NCBI GenBank assembly: GCA_947503765.1
Contig: CANNFA010000002.1
Span: forward strand, 616,501-680,500
From: an uncultured Paracoccaceae bacterium
GTDB lineage: Bacteria; Pseudomonadota; Alphaproteobacteria; Rhodobacterales; Rhodobacteraceae
Direction of reading: 5' to 3'
Length of the DNA stretch: 64,000 bases
The notes under the pieces were generated by a model. The model searched no databases and was not told the DNA's origin. It worked only from the letters and a program-made list of their open reading frames with translations. The translations under genes and the position numbers were made by a program. Positions within the stretch are counted from its first letter, which is position 1, and every line of letters starts with the position of its first letter. Positions 9,638-18,878 of this stretch are shown piece after piece.

Positions 9638-10785
9638 TGCGCACGGCGCACAGCGCGCTGTCGGTGTTCGACGGCACAGCCCTGCGCGCCGGCCATGTCC
9701 TGCTGATCGAGGACGGGCGGGTGGCGGCGGTCCTGCCGGAGGAAGAGCTGCCGTCCGGCGTGACGGTGATCGACCACGCGGCGGGCGTTCTGATGCCCGG
9801 TTTCGTGGATCTGCAGGTCAATGGCGGCGGCGGCGTGATGCTGAACGACGATCCCAGCGTCGCCACCATGGCCCGCATCGCAGAGGCGCATGCGGGCCTT
9901 GGCACGACGTCGCTGTTGCCGACCCTGATTACCGACACCGAGGATGTGACCGCCGCCGCGATCGAGGCGGCGGCGGTCGCGGTCTCTGTCGGGGTGCCGG
10001 GGGTGGCGGGCCTTCACCTCGAGGGGCCGCACCTGTCGGCGGCGCGCAAGGGGGCGCATGATCCGGCGCTGATCCGCCCGATGACGGCGCGCGACCTCGA
10101 CCGCATCTGCGAGGCGGCGGCGATCCTGCCGGTGCTGATGGTCACGGTCGCGCCCGAGAGCGTCACGCCCGAGCAGATCGCGGCGATGGCGGCGGCCGGC
10201 GCGGTGGTGTCGCTGGGCCATTCGAACACCGACTACCAGACCGCGATGGAGGCGGCGGAGGCCGGCGCGCGGTGCGTGACGCACCTGTTCAACGCCATGA
10301 GCCCCCTGACCAGCCGCGCACCCGGCCTTGTCGGCGCGGCGCTGGCCCATGGCGAGCTGGCGGCGGGGCTGATCGCGGACGGGGTGCATGTGCATCCGGT
10401 CACGCTTTCGGCGGCTTTGCGCGGCAAGCGCGGGCCGGCCGGGATTTTCCTTGTCACCGACGCGATGGCGACCGCCGGTTCGGGGATCGAGGGGTTCATG
10501 CTGAACGGCCGGCAGGTGCGGCGCGGGGCGGGGCGGCTGACGCTGGAGGACGGCACGCTGGCCGGTGCCGACCTTGAGATGGCGGGCGCGATGCGCCTGA
10601 TCTGGCAGCTCGATTTCGGGATGGAAACGGCGCTGGCGATGGCCACCTCGGTGCCGGCCGGGGTGATCGGGCAGGCCGGGCGGCTGGGCTGCCTCGCGCC
10701 GGGAACGGCTGCCGATTTCGTCGTGCTGGGCCCGGATTTCGCCGTCGTGTCGGTCTGGCGCGGCGGCGAACGGCTGGGCGACTGA
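9637..10785 (+). CDS. nagA: N-acetylglucosamine-6-phosphate deacetylase
   Basis: A 382-aa amidohydrolase-superfamily deacetylase that removes acetate from GlcNAc-6-P. Diagnostic motifs are PGFVDLQVNGGGG (start of the barrel), GLHLEGPHLS (metal Glu), SLGHSNTDY (His ligand), CVTHLFNAM (second His and substrate loop) and the catalytic Asp in LVTDAM. It is translationally coupled to the kinase upstream. Together they turn GlcNAc into glucosamine-6-P. No NagB-type deaminase gene is seen in the window, so the next step must be encoded elsewhere. Confidence 0.93.
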   Translation: MRTAHSALSVFDGTALRAGHVLLIEDGRVAAVLPEEELPSGVTVIDHAAGVLMPGFVDLQVNGGGGVMLNDDPSVATMARIAEAHAGLGTTSLLPTLITDTEDVTAAAIEAAAVAVSVGVPGVAGLHLEGPHLSAARKGAHDPALIRPMTARDLDRICEAAAILPVLMVTVAPESVTPEQIAAMAAAGAVVSLGHSNTDYQTAMEAAEAGARCVTHLFNAMSPLTSRAPGLVGAALAHGELAAGLIADGVHVHPVTLSAALRGKRGPAGIFLVTDAMATAGSGIEGFMLNGRQVRRGAGRLTLEDGTLAGADLEMAGAMRLIWQLDFGMETALAMATSVPAGVIGQAGRLGCLAPGTAADFVVLGPDFAVVSVWRGGERLGD

Positions 10786-10803
10786 AAAACCAAGGAGGAC
10801 GCG

Positions 10804-11544
10804 ATGACACGGTTTTCACTGGAAGGACGCCGCGCGCTTGTGACGGGCGCCAATACCGGGATCGGACAGGCTATCGCGTTGGGGCTGGCGGCCGCAGGCG
10901 CGCGCGTGACCTGTTCGGGCCGCCGCTCCTGCGCCGAAACGCTGGAGCGGATCGCCAGGGCCGGCGGCGCGGCGCAGGAACTGACGCTCGATCTGGCCGA
11001 CCCGATGGCCGCGCAGGATGTCTTTGCCGGCGAAGGCTATGACATCCTGATCAACAATGCCGGCATCATCCGCCGCGCCCCGGCCGAGGAATTCACCGAG
11101 GCCGACTGGGACGCGGTGATGGACGTGAACCTGAAGGCGCTGTTCTTCACCGCCCGCGCCTTCGCGCGCGAGGCACTGGCGCAGGATCGGCCGGCCAAGA
11201 TCGTGAACATCGCCTCGGTGCTGTCGTTCCAGGGCGGGGTCCGCGTCGCCTCGTACACGGCGGCGAAACATGGCGTGGCCGGCCTGACAAAGACGCTGGC
11301 GAACGAATGGGCGGCCAGGCGGGTCAACGTGAACGCCATCGCGCCGGGCTATATCGAGACGAACAACACCGAGGCGCTGCGGGCCGATCCCGCGCGTTTC
11401 CAGGCGATCCTCGACCGGATTCCCGCCGGCCGGTGGGGCCAGCCCGAGGATATCGCCGATGCCGCCGTGTTCCTGTCGGCGCCCGCGTCGGATTACGTGC
11501 ACGGCACGGTCCTGTGCGTCGATGGCGGCTGGCTGGCACGATGA
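10804..11544 (+). CDS. SDR dehydrogenase, KduD-like (2-dehydro-3-deoxy-D-gluconate 5-dehydrogenase type)
   Basis: A 246-aa SDR with cofactor motif [20 protein letters not shown] and catalytic YTAAKHG, ending [21 protein letters not shown] and the spacing around FQGG match the KduD group, which handles deoxy-keto-sugar acids or 2-deoxygluconate. An aaggagg ribosome site lies 5-6 bases before the ATG, and the gene follows nagA by 18 bp, so it ends the amino-sugar operon. Substrate assignment is by family only. Confidence 0.85.
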   Translation: MTRFSLEGRRALVTGANTGIGQAIALGLAAAGARVTCSGRRSCAETLERIARAGGAAQELTLDLADPMAAQDVFAGEGYDILINNAGIIRRAPAEEFTEADWDAVMDVNLKALFFTARAFAREALAQDRPAKIVNIASVLSFQGGVRVASYTAAKHGVAGLTKTLANEWAARRVNVNAIAPGYIETNNTEALRADPARFQAILDRIPAGRWGQPEDIADAAVFLSAPASDYVHGTVLCVDGGWLAR

Positions 11545-11587
11545 TCGCGGCGGCGCACGATCCGGTATCGAGTGTTGGGAAGACCTT

Positions 11588-11662
11588 TGGAGCGGGCGAT
11601 GAGATTCGAACTCACGACCCTTACCTTGGCAAGGTAATGCTCTACCCCTGAGCTACGCCCGC
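11588..11662 (-). tRNA. tRNA-Gly (GCC)
   Basis: Read on the minus strand the cloverleaf is complete. The acceptor GCGGGCG pairs with CGCCCGC, the D arm is GCTCAGGGGTAGAGC, the anticodon arm ACCTTGCCAAGGT has GCC in the loop, and the T arm contains GTTCGAATC. CCA is encoded in the DNA (positions 11588-11590). Confidence 0.97.
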
Positions 11663-11837
11663 ATCCGTAAGGTGAGCGTCAGATATAAAGAACCGGCCGG
11701 GGCTTCAAGGGGAAAATGACCGCCCCGCCCGGATATTCGCGGAAATGCGGGAAAGCCCGGCGCGGGGCGGGCAGGGCGGGTTTGTACCCGGCGTGCCCCT
11801 GCCGTAGACCGGCGCCGGATACGGGGTGGAGGGCGCG

Positions 11838-13433
11838 ATGACACACGGACGGGCCGAGGGCGAAACGCCCGCCTTGCCGTCCTGGCTGGGCGCGGCGATC
11901 CGCCTTGCGGCGGCGTTGGTCTGGCTGTCGGTCGCGGTGCAGGCGGCGCTGGCCTTTGCCGCGCCGGGCTACAACTGGGATCTCGATCACGAGATGTATT
12001 TCGGCACCCGCCTGCTGGCCGGAGAGCTGATCTGGACCCGCGAGTTTCACGACAAGCTGCCCTTCACGCAAATCCTGTTCGCCCTGCCGGCCTGGGCGGG
12101 CAGCATCCAGGCGTGGCGGGCGCTGTCCCTTGCGCTGTGCCTGGGGGCGGCCGCGGCGCTGATCCGGCTGGCGCCGCGCGCATTTCCCATGGGCGGCCTG
12201 ACGCGCCCCGAGACGCGGTGGCTATGCGTGCTGGCGGGCGGGGTGTTCACCGGGTTCGCGCTGACGCTGCCGGGGGGCATTTCCGTCATCAACCCGGCGG
12301 CCGGGGCGCTGGCGCTGATCGGGACATTGATGGTGCTGGCGGACATGCGGCCGGGCGCGGCGCATGGCGGCTGGAGCCTGCTGGCGGGCGCGCTGGCCAT
12401 CGCGGCGGCGATTTCGCTCCGGCCGTATTTCGCGGCACTGCTGGCGCTGGCGGTGCTGTGGGGCGGGCTGCGCTGGGCGTTGGCGCGGCGCGGATCGGCC
12501 GCGGATGCGGCGTTCCGCGCGCTGGTCTGGGGCGGGTGGATCGGGCTGTGGGGCATGATCCTGAACGTGCTTCCCTACCTCGTGACCGGCCAGTACGGGG
12601 CGTTCCGGCTGGGGCTGGCCGCGCTTGGCTCCGACCTCTACGGCCGGGACGGCTGGACACGCTTCGTGCTGGCAGTGCGGGGCGGCGACACCTACACGCT
12701 GGCGCTGTGGGGCATCCTTGCCTTCGGCGCGGCGATCTTCGCGGTGTCGGCCCGGCCGCGGGCGCGCACGGTGCCGGGCGTGCTGTTCGTTCTGGCCGCC
12801 GCGCTGGCGCTGACAGGTTTCACCGCCGTGCAGCGCTGGTGGTCGCATTACGCGCATTTCCCGGCCGGCCATGCCGCGCTGCTGCTGGTGGTGCTGGGCG
12901 CGTGGCTGGCCGAGGGGCGGCAGTGGCGCGTGCTGCGCCCGGCCGTCCGCATCCTGTCGGCGGCGGGCGTTCTGGTGCTGGGCGGCGGGCTGGCGGGGCT
13001 GACCCTGCGCGACGCGGCGGACCCGAACGGGGACGATGCCGGCCGCGCCGCGATCCTTGCCACGTTCGAGGGCTACCGGGCGCAGCCGGGCCGCGCCGAA
13101 CTGCCATTCCTCGCGCCGTCGCAGATCTTCCTGCACTGGAAGCTGGACGAGCCGCGCCACGGCTTTCCGCAATCGGCCAATACCGGGCATATCGCCCGCG
13201 GCTGGTGGGCCGCGCTGCCACAGACCACCTGGATCGCGATGCCGCGCAATACCGCCCGCTATTGCGAGCTGTTGCTGGCAAAGGGGCCGGCGCTGGTGGC
13301 CATAACCCGGTTCGAGTGGCTGGTGCCCTGCATCGAGGGGGCGGCGTCGCCCTACCGGCTGGACGCCGCGCTGCCGCTGCCGGATGGCGGGGCGATGCGG
13401 ATCTACCTGCGCGCGCCGAAGGGCGCGGGGTAG
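11838..13433 (+). CDS. Multi-pass membrane protein, GT-C glycosyltransferase-like
   Basis: A 531-aa integral membrane protein with about ten hydrophobic helices and a periplasmic C-terminal part of roughly 120 residues. The first external loop carries acidic residues (NWDLDHEMYFGTR) and an EFHDKLPF segment, like the DxD/ExD and NDKPP-type loops of PMT/ArnT GT-C enzymes that use polyprenyl-phosphate sugars. The ATG is preferred over an in-frame GTG 12 bases upstream because ggagg lies 5 bases before it. The specific donor and acceptor are unknown, and a non-enzymatic membrane protein is possible. Confidence 0.75.
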   Translation: MTHGRAEGETPALPSWLGAAIRLAAALVWLSVAVQAALAFAAPGYNWDLDHEMYFGTRLLAGELIWTREFHDKLPFTQILFALPAWAGSIQAWRALSLALCLGAAAALIRLAPRAFPMGGLTRPETRWLCVLAGGVFTGFALTLPGGISVINPAAGALALIGTLMVLADMRPGAAHGGWSLLAGALAIAAAISLRPYFAALLALAVLWGGLRWALARRGSAADAAFRALVWGGWIGLWGMILNVLPYLVTGQYGAFRLGLAALGSDLYGRDGWTRFVLAVRGGDTYTLALWGILAFGAAIFAVSARPRARTVPGVLFVLAAALALTGFTAVQRWWSHYAHFPAGHAALLLVVLGAWLAEGRQWRVLRPAVRILSAAGVLVLGGGLAGLTLRDAADPNGDDAGRAAILATFEGYRAQPGRAELPFLAPSQIFLHWKLDEPRHGFPQSANTGHIARGWWAALPQTTWIAMPRNTARYCELLLAKGPALVAITRFEWLVPCIEGAASPYRLDAALPLPDGGAMRIYLRAPKGAG

Positions 13434-13449
13434 GGCGGGGCCTGCCGGC

Positions 13450-14166
13450 TCACGCCCGCGCGCGCCGCCGCTTCTGCCGCCACAGGTTCAGCGCCTCGAC
13501 CGCGCCGGCGAACACCATCGCGGCATAGATGAACCCCCGCTCCACATGGTAATGGAACCCGTCCGCGACCAGCGCCATGCCCACCATCACCAGAAAGGCC
13601 AGCGCCAGCATCTTGGTCGACGGGTGCGATTCGACGAACCCCGCGATCGGCTCGGACGCGGCCATCATCACAAGGATGGCGATCACCACGGCCCCGACCA
13701 TCACCTCTATATGGGTGGCGATGCCCACGGCGGTGATCACGCTGTCGAAGGAAAACACCATGTCGAGCACCACGATCTGCGCGATCACCGCGCCGAACGT
13801 GGTCGAAGCGGAGCTGGGCGCCTTCTCCTCGCCCTCGACCTCGGTGAAAATCTCGGTCGCGGCCTTGTAGATCAGGAACAGCCCGCCCGCGAGCATCACC
13901 ATGTCGCGCCAGCTGAACGGCTCTCCGAAGACGGTGATCACCACCTCGGTCAGCGACGCGATCCAGGCGATCGAGAACAGCAGCGCGATCCGCATCACCA
14001 GCGCGAGGCTGAGCCCGGTCAGCCGCGCCGCGCGGCGCCGCTCCTCGGGCAGCCGTGAGGCGGTGATCGAGATGAAGATGACGTTGTCCACGCCCAGCAC
14101 GATCTCCAGGATCACGAGGGTCAGGAAACTGGCCCAGACAGCGGGGTCGGAAAGAAGCTCGTACAT
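13450..14166 (-). CDS. TerC-family integral membrane protein
   Basis: A 238-aa TerC-like protein with seven hydrophobic segments. The family's charged intramembrane motifs are clear: LEIVLGVDNVIFIS in helix 1 and VVLDMVFSFDSVITAVG in the second repeat, each carrying the metal-coordinating acidic residues. TerC/YgdQ/MeeF proteins export manganese or other metals, often to load secreted enzymes, or give tellurite tolerance. The start MYELLSD is chosen because upstream in-frame codons have no family similarity. It converges tightly on the membrane protein gene. Confidence 0.88.
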   Translation of the reverse strand: MYELLSDPAVWASFLTLVILEIVLGVDNVIFISITASRLPEERRRAARLTGLSLALVMRIALLFSIAWIASLTEVVITVFGEPFSWRDMVMLAGGLFLIYKAATEIFTEVEGEEKAPSSASTTFGAVIAQIVVLDMVFSFDSVITAVGIATHIEVMVGAVVIAILVMMAASEPIAGFVESHPSTKMLALAFLVMVGMALVADGFHYHVERGFIYAAMVFAGAVEALNLWRQKRRRARA

Positions 14167-14404
14167 GCGGTGCCTCAGTTTGGATGGCGGTAACGTAGGC
14201 CCAACCGCCGGCAGTGCCACGCCTGTTGGATCCGCCCTACGAATCCTGTGTCATTTAGATCAGTTTCGGCAATCACGTTTTTCGCCGTTTTTCGTGATGT
14301 TTCAGCGCGTTGCCGTGAATTGTCGTGATCGGAACGCCGCATATATCGACAGTCATCCGGTACGGAAACGCCGTGCCAGCAACTCGAAATCAAGGAGCCA
14401 TTCC

Positions 14405-14620
14405 ATGAAACGCACCCTCATCGCCGCCGCCACCGTCCTGACCCTTGCCAGCCCCGCGCTGGCCATGAACGGCGGCGCCGCGCAGCTTGCCGCCGAGCTT
14501 GGCGTCGCGCCGGGCCAGTTCACGCTGGCGCAGCTGGTGCAGTTGAAGAACGCGTCCGAGAAGTCGGGCAACGATGCCGTCGTGGTGATCGACGGGGTGC
14601 GCATCGACACCCAGATGTGA
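14405..14620 (+). CDS. Small secreted protein, unknown function
   Basis: A 71-aa protein with a Sec signal peptide (MKRTLIAAATVLTLASPALA, cleavage after ALA) and a mature domain of about 51 residues rich in Ala, Gln and Leu (LAQLVQLKNASEK). A caaggagcc ribosome site precedes the ATG. The upstream region, between divergent TerC and this gene, contains an inverted ATCACG/CGTGAT pair. The gene is closed by a terminator hairpin. I recognise no function. It resembles the many short periplasmic proteins of Rhodobacterales. Confidence 0.75.
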   Translation: MKRTLIAAATVLTLASPALAMNGGAAQLAAELGVAPGQFTLAQLVQLKNASEKSGNDAVVVIDGVRIDTQM

Positions 14621-14645
14621 CGTGGCCGAACGGCCAACCTGCAAC

Positions 14646-14671
14646 AAACGGGGCCCCGCGGGGCCCCGTTT
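14646..14671. terminator. Bidirectional hairpin between small secreted gene and pyc
   Basis: A 12-bp perfect inverted repeat (aaacggggcccc and ggggccccgttt) with a two-base centre. It lies between two convergent stop codons and could end both transcripts. Confidence 0.75.
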
Positions 14672-14690
14672 CGCGTACAAGGGTGGAAAC

Positions 14691-17600
14691 CTACGCCTCG
14701 AACTCGATCAGCAGATCCTTGGCGTCGATCTGAGCGCCGGGGGCGGTGTGCACGGCCTTGACCACCGCGCCGCGTTCGGCGTGCAGGCCGGTTTCCATCT
14801 TCATCGCCTCGATCGTCAGCAGCAGGTCGCCGGTCTTGACCTTGGTTCCCGGCTGCACCGCCACGGTCGCAACGACGCCGGGCATCGGCGCACCGAGATG
14901 GGCGGGATTGCCCGGCTCTGCCTTGGCATTGGCCTTCTTGTCGCCGGCCACCTTGCGGTTCGGCACGCGCACCACGCGCGGCTGGCCGTTCAGCTCGAAG
15001 AACACGCGCACATCGCCATCCGTATTCGTCTCGGACAGCGCGGCGAGGCGGATTTCCAGCGTGACGCCGGGGTCGATCTCGGCCGAGATTTCCTCGCCCG
15101 CCTCCATGCCGTAGAAGAAGGTGCGCGTCGGCAGCACCCGCACCGGGCCATAGGTGGCATGGCGCGACAGGTAGTCGGTGAAGACCTTGGGATACATCAG
15201 GTAGCCGTTCAGATCCTCGTCGTCGAGGTCGTCCTCGGGGAACTTCTCGGCAAGCTCGGCGCGATGCGCGTCCAGATCGGCATCCTTCAGGTGCTTTCCG
15301 GGGCGATCCTTCAGCGGCTTTTCCTTTTTCAGCACCTTCTTGACGATCGCCTCGGGGAAGCCTTCGGGCGGGCGGCCCAGATTGCCCTTCATCATGTCCT
15401 TGACGGAATCGGGGAACGACACCTCGACTTTCGGATCCTCGACCTCTTCGCGGGTCAGGCCCTGGCTGACCATCATCAGCGCCATGTCGCCGACGACCTT
15501 GGAGGACGGCGTGACCTTGACGATGTCGCCGAACATGCGGTTCACGTCGGCATACATCTTCGCCACCTCGTGCCAGCGTTCCTCGAGCCCCAGGCTGCGG
15601 GCCTGCGCCTTGAGGTTGGTGAACTGGCCGCCGGGCATCTCGTGCAGATAGACCTCTGACGCGGGGGCCTGCATGCTGGATTCGAAGGCGGCGTACTGGC
15701 CGCGCACGGCCTCCCAGTAATTGGACAGCGCGCGGATCGCGTCCACGTCCAGCCCGGTGGCCCGGTCGGTCTGGGCGAGGATCTCGACCACCGTGCCCAG
15801 CGTCGCCTGGCTGGTATTGCCGGACAGCGCGTCCATCGCGCAATCGACCGCATCCACCCCGGCCTCTGCCGCGGCAAGGATCGTGCCGCAGGCGACGCCG
15901 GCCGTGTCATGGGTGTGGAAATGGATCGGCAGGCCGATCTCTTCCTTCAGCGCCTTGAACAGGGTGCGTGCGGCGACCGGTTTCAGAAGGCCGGCCATGT
16001 CCTTGACGCCCAGCACATGGGCGCCAGCGGCCTCCAGCTCCTTCGCCATGGAGATGTAGTATTTCAGGTCGTACTTGGCGCGGTCCGGATCGAACAGATC
16101 GCCCGTGTAGCACAGCGTGCCTTCCAGCACCTTGCCCGAGTCCAGCACCGCATCCATCGACACGCGCATGTTCTCGACCCAGTTGAGCGAATCGAACACG
16201 CGGAAGATGTCCACCCCGCTTTCCGCCGCCTGTCTGACAAAGGCGCGCACCACGTTGTCGGGATAGACGGTATAGCCGACCCCGTTGGACCCGCGCAGCA
16301 GCATCTGCGTCAGCAGGTTCGGCATCGCCGCGCGGATGTCGCGCAGCCGCTGCCAGGGGCATTCCTGCAAGAAGCGGTAGGCCACGTCGAAGGTCGCGCC
16401 GCCCCAGCATTCGACGCTGAACAGCTCCGGCAGGTTGGCCGCATAGGCGGGCGCCGCGCGGATCATGTCGAGCGAGCGCATCCGCGTGGCCAGCAGCGAT
16501 TGATGCCCGTCGCGCATCGTCGTGTCGGTGACCAGCAGCCGTTTTTCGGCCTTCATCCAATCGGCCAGCCCCTCCGGCCCGCGGTCTTCCAGGATTTGCC
16601 GGCTGCCGGGCGGCGGCGTGTCGGTTTTCAGATCCGGCACACGGGGCGGCTTCAGGTCGGGATGCGGGCGCGCGCGGCCTTCCGTCTCGGGGTGGCCGTT
16701 GACGGTGATGTCGGCGATATAGGTCAGGATCCGCGTCGCCCGGTCGCGCGGGGTCTTGAACTCGAACAATTCCGGCGTCTGGTCGATGAACCGCGTGTGG
16801 TATTCGTTGTTCAGAAAGACCGGATGGCGCAGCAGGTTGATGACGAAGTCGATATTGGTGCTGACGCCGCGAATGCGGAACTCGCGCAAGGCCCGGTCCA
16901 TCCGCGCGATCGCGGCCTCGGGCGTTGGCGCCCACGCGGTGACCTTTTCCAGAAGCGAATCGTAGAACCGGGTGATGACCGCGCCCGAATAGGCGGTGCC
17001 GCCGTCCAGGCGGATCCCCATCCCGGTCGAGACGCGGTAGGCGGTGATGCGGCCGTAATCGGGGATGAAATTGTTCTGCGGATCCTCGGTGGTGATCCGG
17101 CACTGGATCGCGTGGCCGGTCAGGCGGACATCGTACTGGCTGGCCATTCCCGTCGCCTCGGTCAGCGACTTGCCCTCGGCGATCAGTATCTGCGCGCGCA
17201 CGATGTCGATGCCGGTGACTTCCTCGGTCACGGTATGTTCGACCTGCACGCGCGGGTTCACCTCGATGAAGTAGAACTTGCCGGTCTCCATATCCATCAG
17301 GAATTCGATCGTGCCGGCGCATTCATAGCCCACCGCCTCGGCGATGCGGCGGCCGAGATTGCACAATTCCTCGCGCTGCGCGTCGGACAGGTAGGGGGCG
17401 GGGGCGCGTTCCACGACCTTCTGGTTGCGGCGCTGGACCGAGCAATCGCGTTCCCAAAGGTGATAGATGTTGCCCTGGCTGTCGCCGAGGATCTGTACCT
17501 CGACATGGCGGGCGCGCTCGATCATCTTTTCGAGATACCCCTCGCCATTGCCGAAGGCGGCCTCGGCCTCGCGCCGGCCCTCCATCACCTTCGCCTCCAG

Positions 17601-18137
17601 CTCGTCCGGCCCGGTGATGGGGCGCATCCCGCGCCCGCCGCCGCCCCAGGACGCCTTGAGCATCATGGGATAGCCGACCTCCTCGGCCTGGGCGGCGATC
17701 TTCTCCATGTCGTCGCCCAGCACCTCGGTCGCGGGGATCACCGGCACGCCGGCCTCGATGGCGACCTTGCGGGCGCTGGCCTTGTCGCCAAGCGCGCGCA
17801 TCGTGTCCGCCTTCGGCCCGATGAAGGCGATGCCGGCCTCGGTGCAGGCATCGACGAAATCGGGGTTTTCCGACAGCAGGCCATAGCCGGGATGGATCGC
17901 GTCCGCGCCCGACATCTTCGCCACGCGGATGATCTCGGGGATCGACAGATACGCCTGCACGGGGCCCAACCCCTCGCCGATCAGATAGCCTTCATCCGCC
18001 TTGAAGCGGTGCAGCGACAGCTTGTCCTCCTCGGCATAGACGGCGACGGTGCGCTTGCCCATCTCGTTCGCCGCGCGCATCACGCGGATGGCGATTTCTC
18101 CCCGGTTGGCAATCAGGATCTTCTTGAAATCGGCCAT
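14691..18137 (-). CDS. pyc: Pyruvate carboxylase
   Basis: A 1148-aa single-chain pyruvate carboxylase. The order is a biotin carboxylase domain (KILIANRGEIAIRVMRAANE at the N-terminus, ATP-grasp loop KASWGGGGRGMR, ECAGTIEFL), a carboxyltransferase TIM barrel (DTTMRDGHQSLLATRMRS, the GVKDMAG carboxylated Lys, HFHTHDTAG), an allosteric linker, and a C-terminal biotinyl domain with EAMKMET (biotin Lys about 1113). It makes oxaloacetate from pyruvate and bicarbonate for anaplerosis. The start is the ATG giving MADFKKILIANRG. A CtrA-type box and AT-rich region lie about 100 bases upstream. Confidence 0.97.
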   Translation of the reverse strand: MADFKKILIANRGEIAIRVMRAANEMGKRTVAVYAEEDKLSLHRFKADEGYLIGEGLGPVQAYLSIPEIIRVAKMSGADAIHPGYGLLSENPDFVDACTEAGIAFIGPKADTMRALGDKASARKVAIEAGVPVIPATEVLGDDMEKIAAQAEEVGYPMMLKASWGGGGRGMRPITGPDELEAKVMEGRREAEAAFGNGEGYLEKMIERARHVEVQILGDSQGNIYHLWERDCSVQRRNQKVVERAPAPYLSDAQREELCNLGRRIAEAVGYECAGTIEFLMDMETGKFYFIEVNPRVQVEHTVTEEVTGIDIVRAQILIAEGKSLTEATGMASQYDVRLTGHAIQCRITTEDPQNNFIPDYGRITAYRVSTGMGIRLDGGTAYSGAVITRFYDSLLEKVTAWAPTPEAAIARMDRALREFRIRGVSTNIDFVINLLRHPVFLNNEYHTRFIDQTPELFEFKTPRDRATRILTYIADITVNGHPETEGRARPHPDLKPPRVPDLKTDTPPPGSRQILEDRGPEGLADWMKAEKRLLVTDTTMRDGHQSLLATRMRSLDMIRAAPAYAANLPELFSVECWGGATFDVAYRFLQECPWQRLRDIRAAMPNLLTQMLLRGSNGVGYTVYPDNVVRAFVRQAAESGVDIFRVFDSLNWVENMRVSMDAVLDSGKVLEGTLCYTGDLFDPDRAKYDLKYYISMAKELEAAGAHVLGVKDMAGLLKPVAARTLFKALKEEIGLPIHFHTHDTAGVACGTILAAAEAGVDAVDCAMDALSGNTSQATLGTVVEILAQTDRATGLDVDAIRALSNYWEAVRGQYAAFESSMQAPASEVYLHEMPGGQFTNLKAQARSLGLEERWHEVAKMYADVNRMFGDIVKVTPSSKVVGDMALMMVSQGLTREEVEDPKVEVSFPDSVKDMMKGNLGRPPEGFPEAIVKKVLKKEKPLKDRPGKHLKDADLDAHRAELAEKFPEDDLDDEDLNGYLMYPKVFTDYLSRHATYGPVRVLPTRTFFYGMEAGEEISAEIDPGVTLEIRLAALSETNTDGDVRVFFELNGQPRVVRVPNRKVAGDKKANAKAEPGNPAHLGAPMPGVVATVAVQPGTKVKTGDLLLTIEAMKMETGLHAERGAVVKAVHTAPGAQIDAKDLLIEFEA

Positions 18138-18239
18138 GAACGGTTCCCTGCTGGTGCGGTTTCGCAGGTGCAGCATAGTGCAGGCAGGCGCGGCATAAAA
18201 CTGGCAATTCAACCCGCGAAGGTGCTGTGTTAATATTCG

Positions 18240-18255
18240 TTAAGATTTCGTTAAC
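18240..18255. promoter_or_regulatory. CtrA-type binding site
   Basis: TTAA-gatttcg-TTAAC is an exact match to the alphaproteobacterial CtrA consensus TTAA-N7-TTAAC. A further TTAA half-site lies 6 bases upstream. It sits 26 bp before the 185-aa unknown gene and in the promoter region of divergent pyc. The match is seen; regulation is inferred. Confidence 0.6.
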
Positions 18256-18281
18256 GGGACACCGGCGCGGGAGGCGGGAAC

Positions 18282-18839
18282 ATGAAGGAAACGGCCATTG
18301 CCGCGCTTCTTTGCAGCCTTCTCAACGGCGGCGAGACGGAGGTGCGGCACCATTTTCCCAATCTCGGCAGCGACCGCGAGCCTTACGTCCGCATCGACTG
18401 TGAAACACCGACCCATGTCATCGAGATCGGGCTCGACAACAAGGCCAGTGCCCGCGACAGCGTGCATCAGGCGGTATTCGGCGCGTTCCTGACCGGGCGC
18501 ACGCTGGACGGCAGGGCGAAGACGCCGATGGTCATCATCATCGACCGCGACGGGGTCGAGGACCGCTATCAGTACGAAACCCGCATCGTCGCGCAGCAGC
18601 TTGGCATCGCCTATGCCAGCTGCAACGAGAATTTCGTGCAGGCATGGTGGGCGCGCACCGCGATGAGCGGCGATTACAGCCTGAAGACGCTGAACAACCT
18701 GCCGGACAACCCGGTGGCCCGGCAGCATTGCGACCTTGGCCCCGGATTTCACGGCGCGCCCGGCGCGGGGCTGGCGGGGCTTTCGCTGGACAAGGACGGG
18801 CTACTCGATGATGTGCCGGTCGAGGCCGGGCTGGACTGA
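18282..18839 (+). CDS. Hypothetical cytoplasmic protein, possible PD-(D/E)XK-like fold
   Basis: A 185-aa soluble protein with no signal or membrane segment that I do not recognise. The N-terminal helix (ETAIAALLCSLL) is followed by strands VRIDCETPTHVIEIGLDNKA and PMVIIIDRD, then RYQYETRIVAQQLGI. The Asp, Glu-x-Gly-Leu-Asp-x-Lys pattern on adjacent strands resembles a PD-(D/E)XK nuclease-like core, but the spacing is not diagnostic. The CtrA-type box just upstream suggests cell-cycle or motility-linked expression. Confidence 0.7.
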   Translation: MKETAIAALLCSLLNGGETEVRHHFPNLGSDREPYVRIDCETPTHVIEIGLDNKASARDSVHQAVFGAFLTGRTLDGRAKTPMVIIIDRDGVEDRYQYETRIVAQQLGIAYASCNENFVQAWWARTAMSGDYSLKTLNNLPDNPVARQHCDLGPGFHGAPGAGLAGLSLDKDGLLDDVPVEAGLD

Positions 18840-18878
18840 GGCGCGGCGGCGGGGGCGGGCAGGGGGGGCTCTGCCCCC

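Noticed and set aside
15909-18233. Long plus-strand frame opposite pyc
   Set aside because: It mirrors the codon-position GC bias of pyc. There is no domain, and it is rich in Arg, His and Ala.
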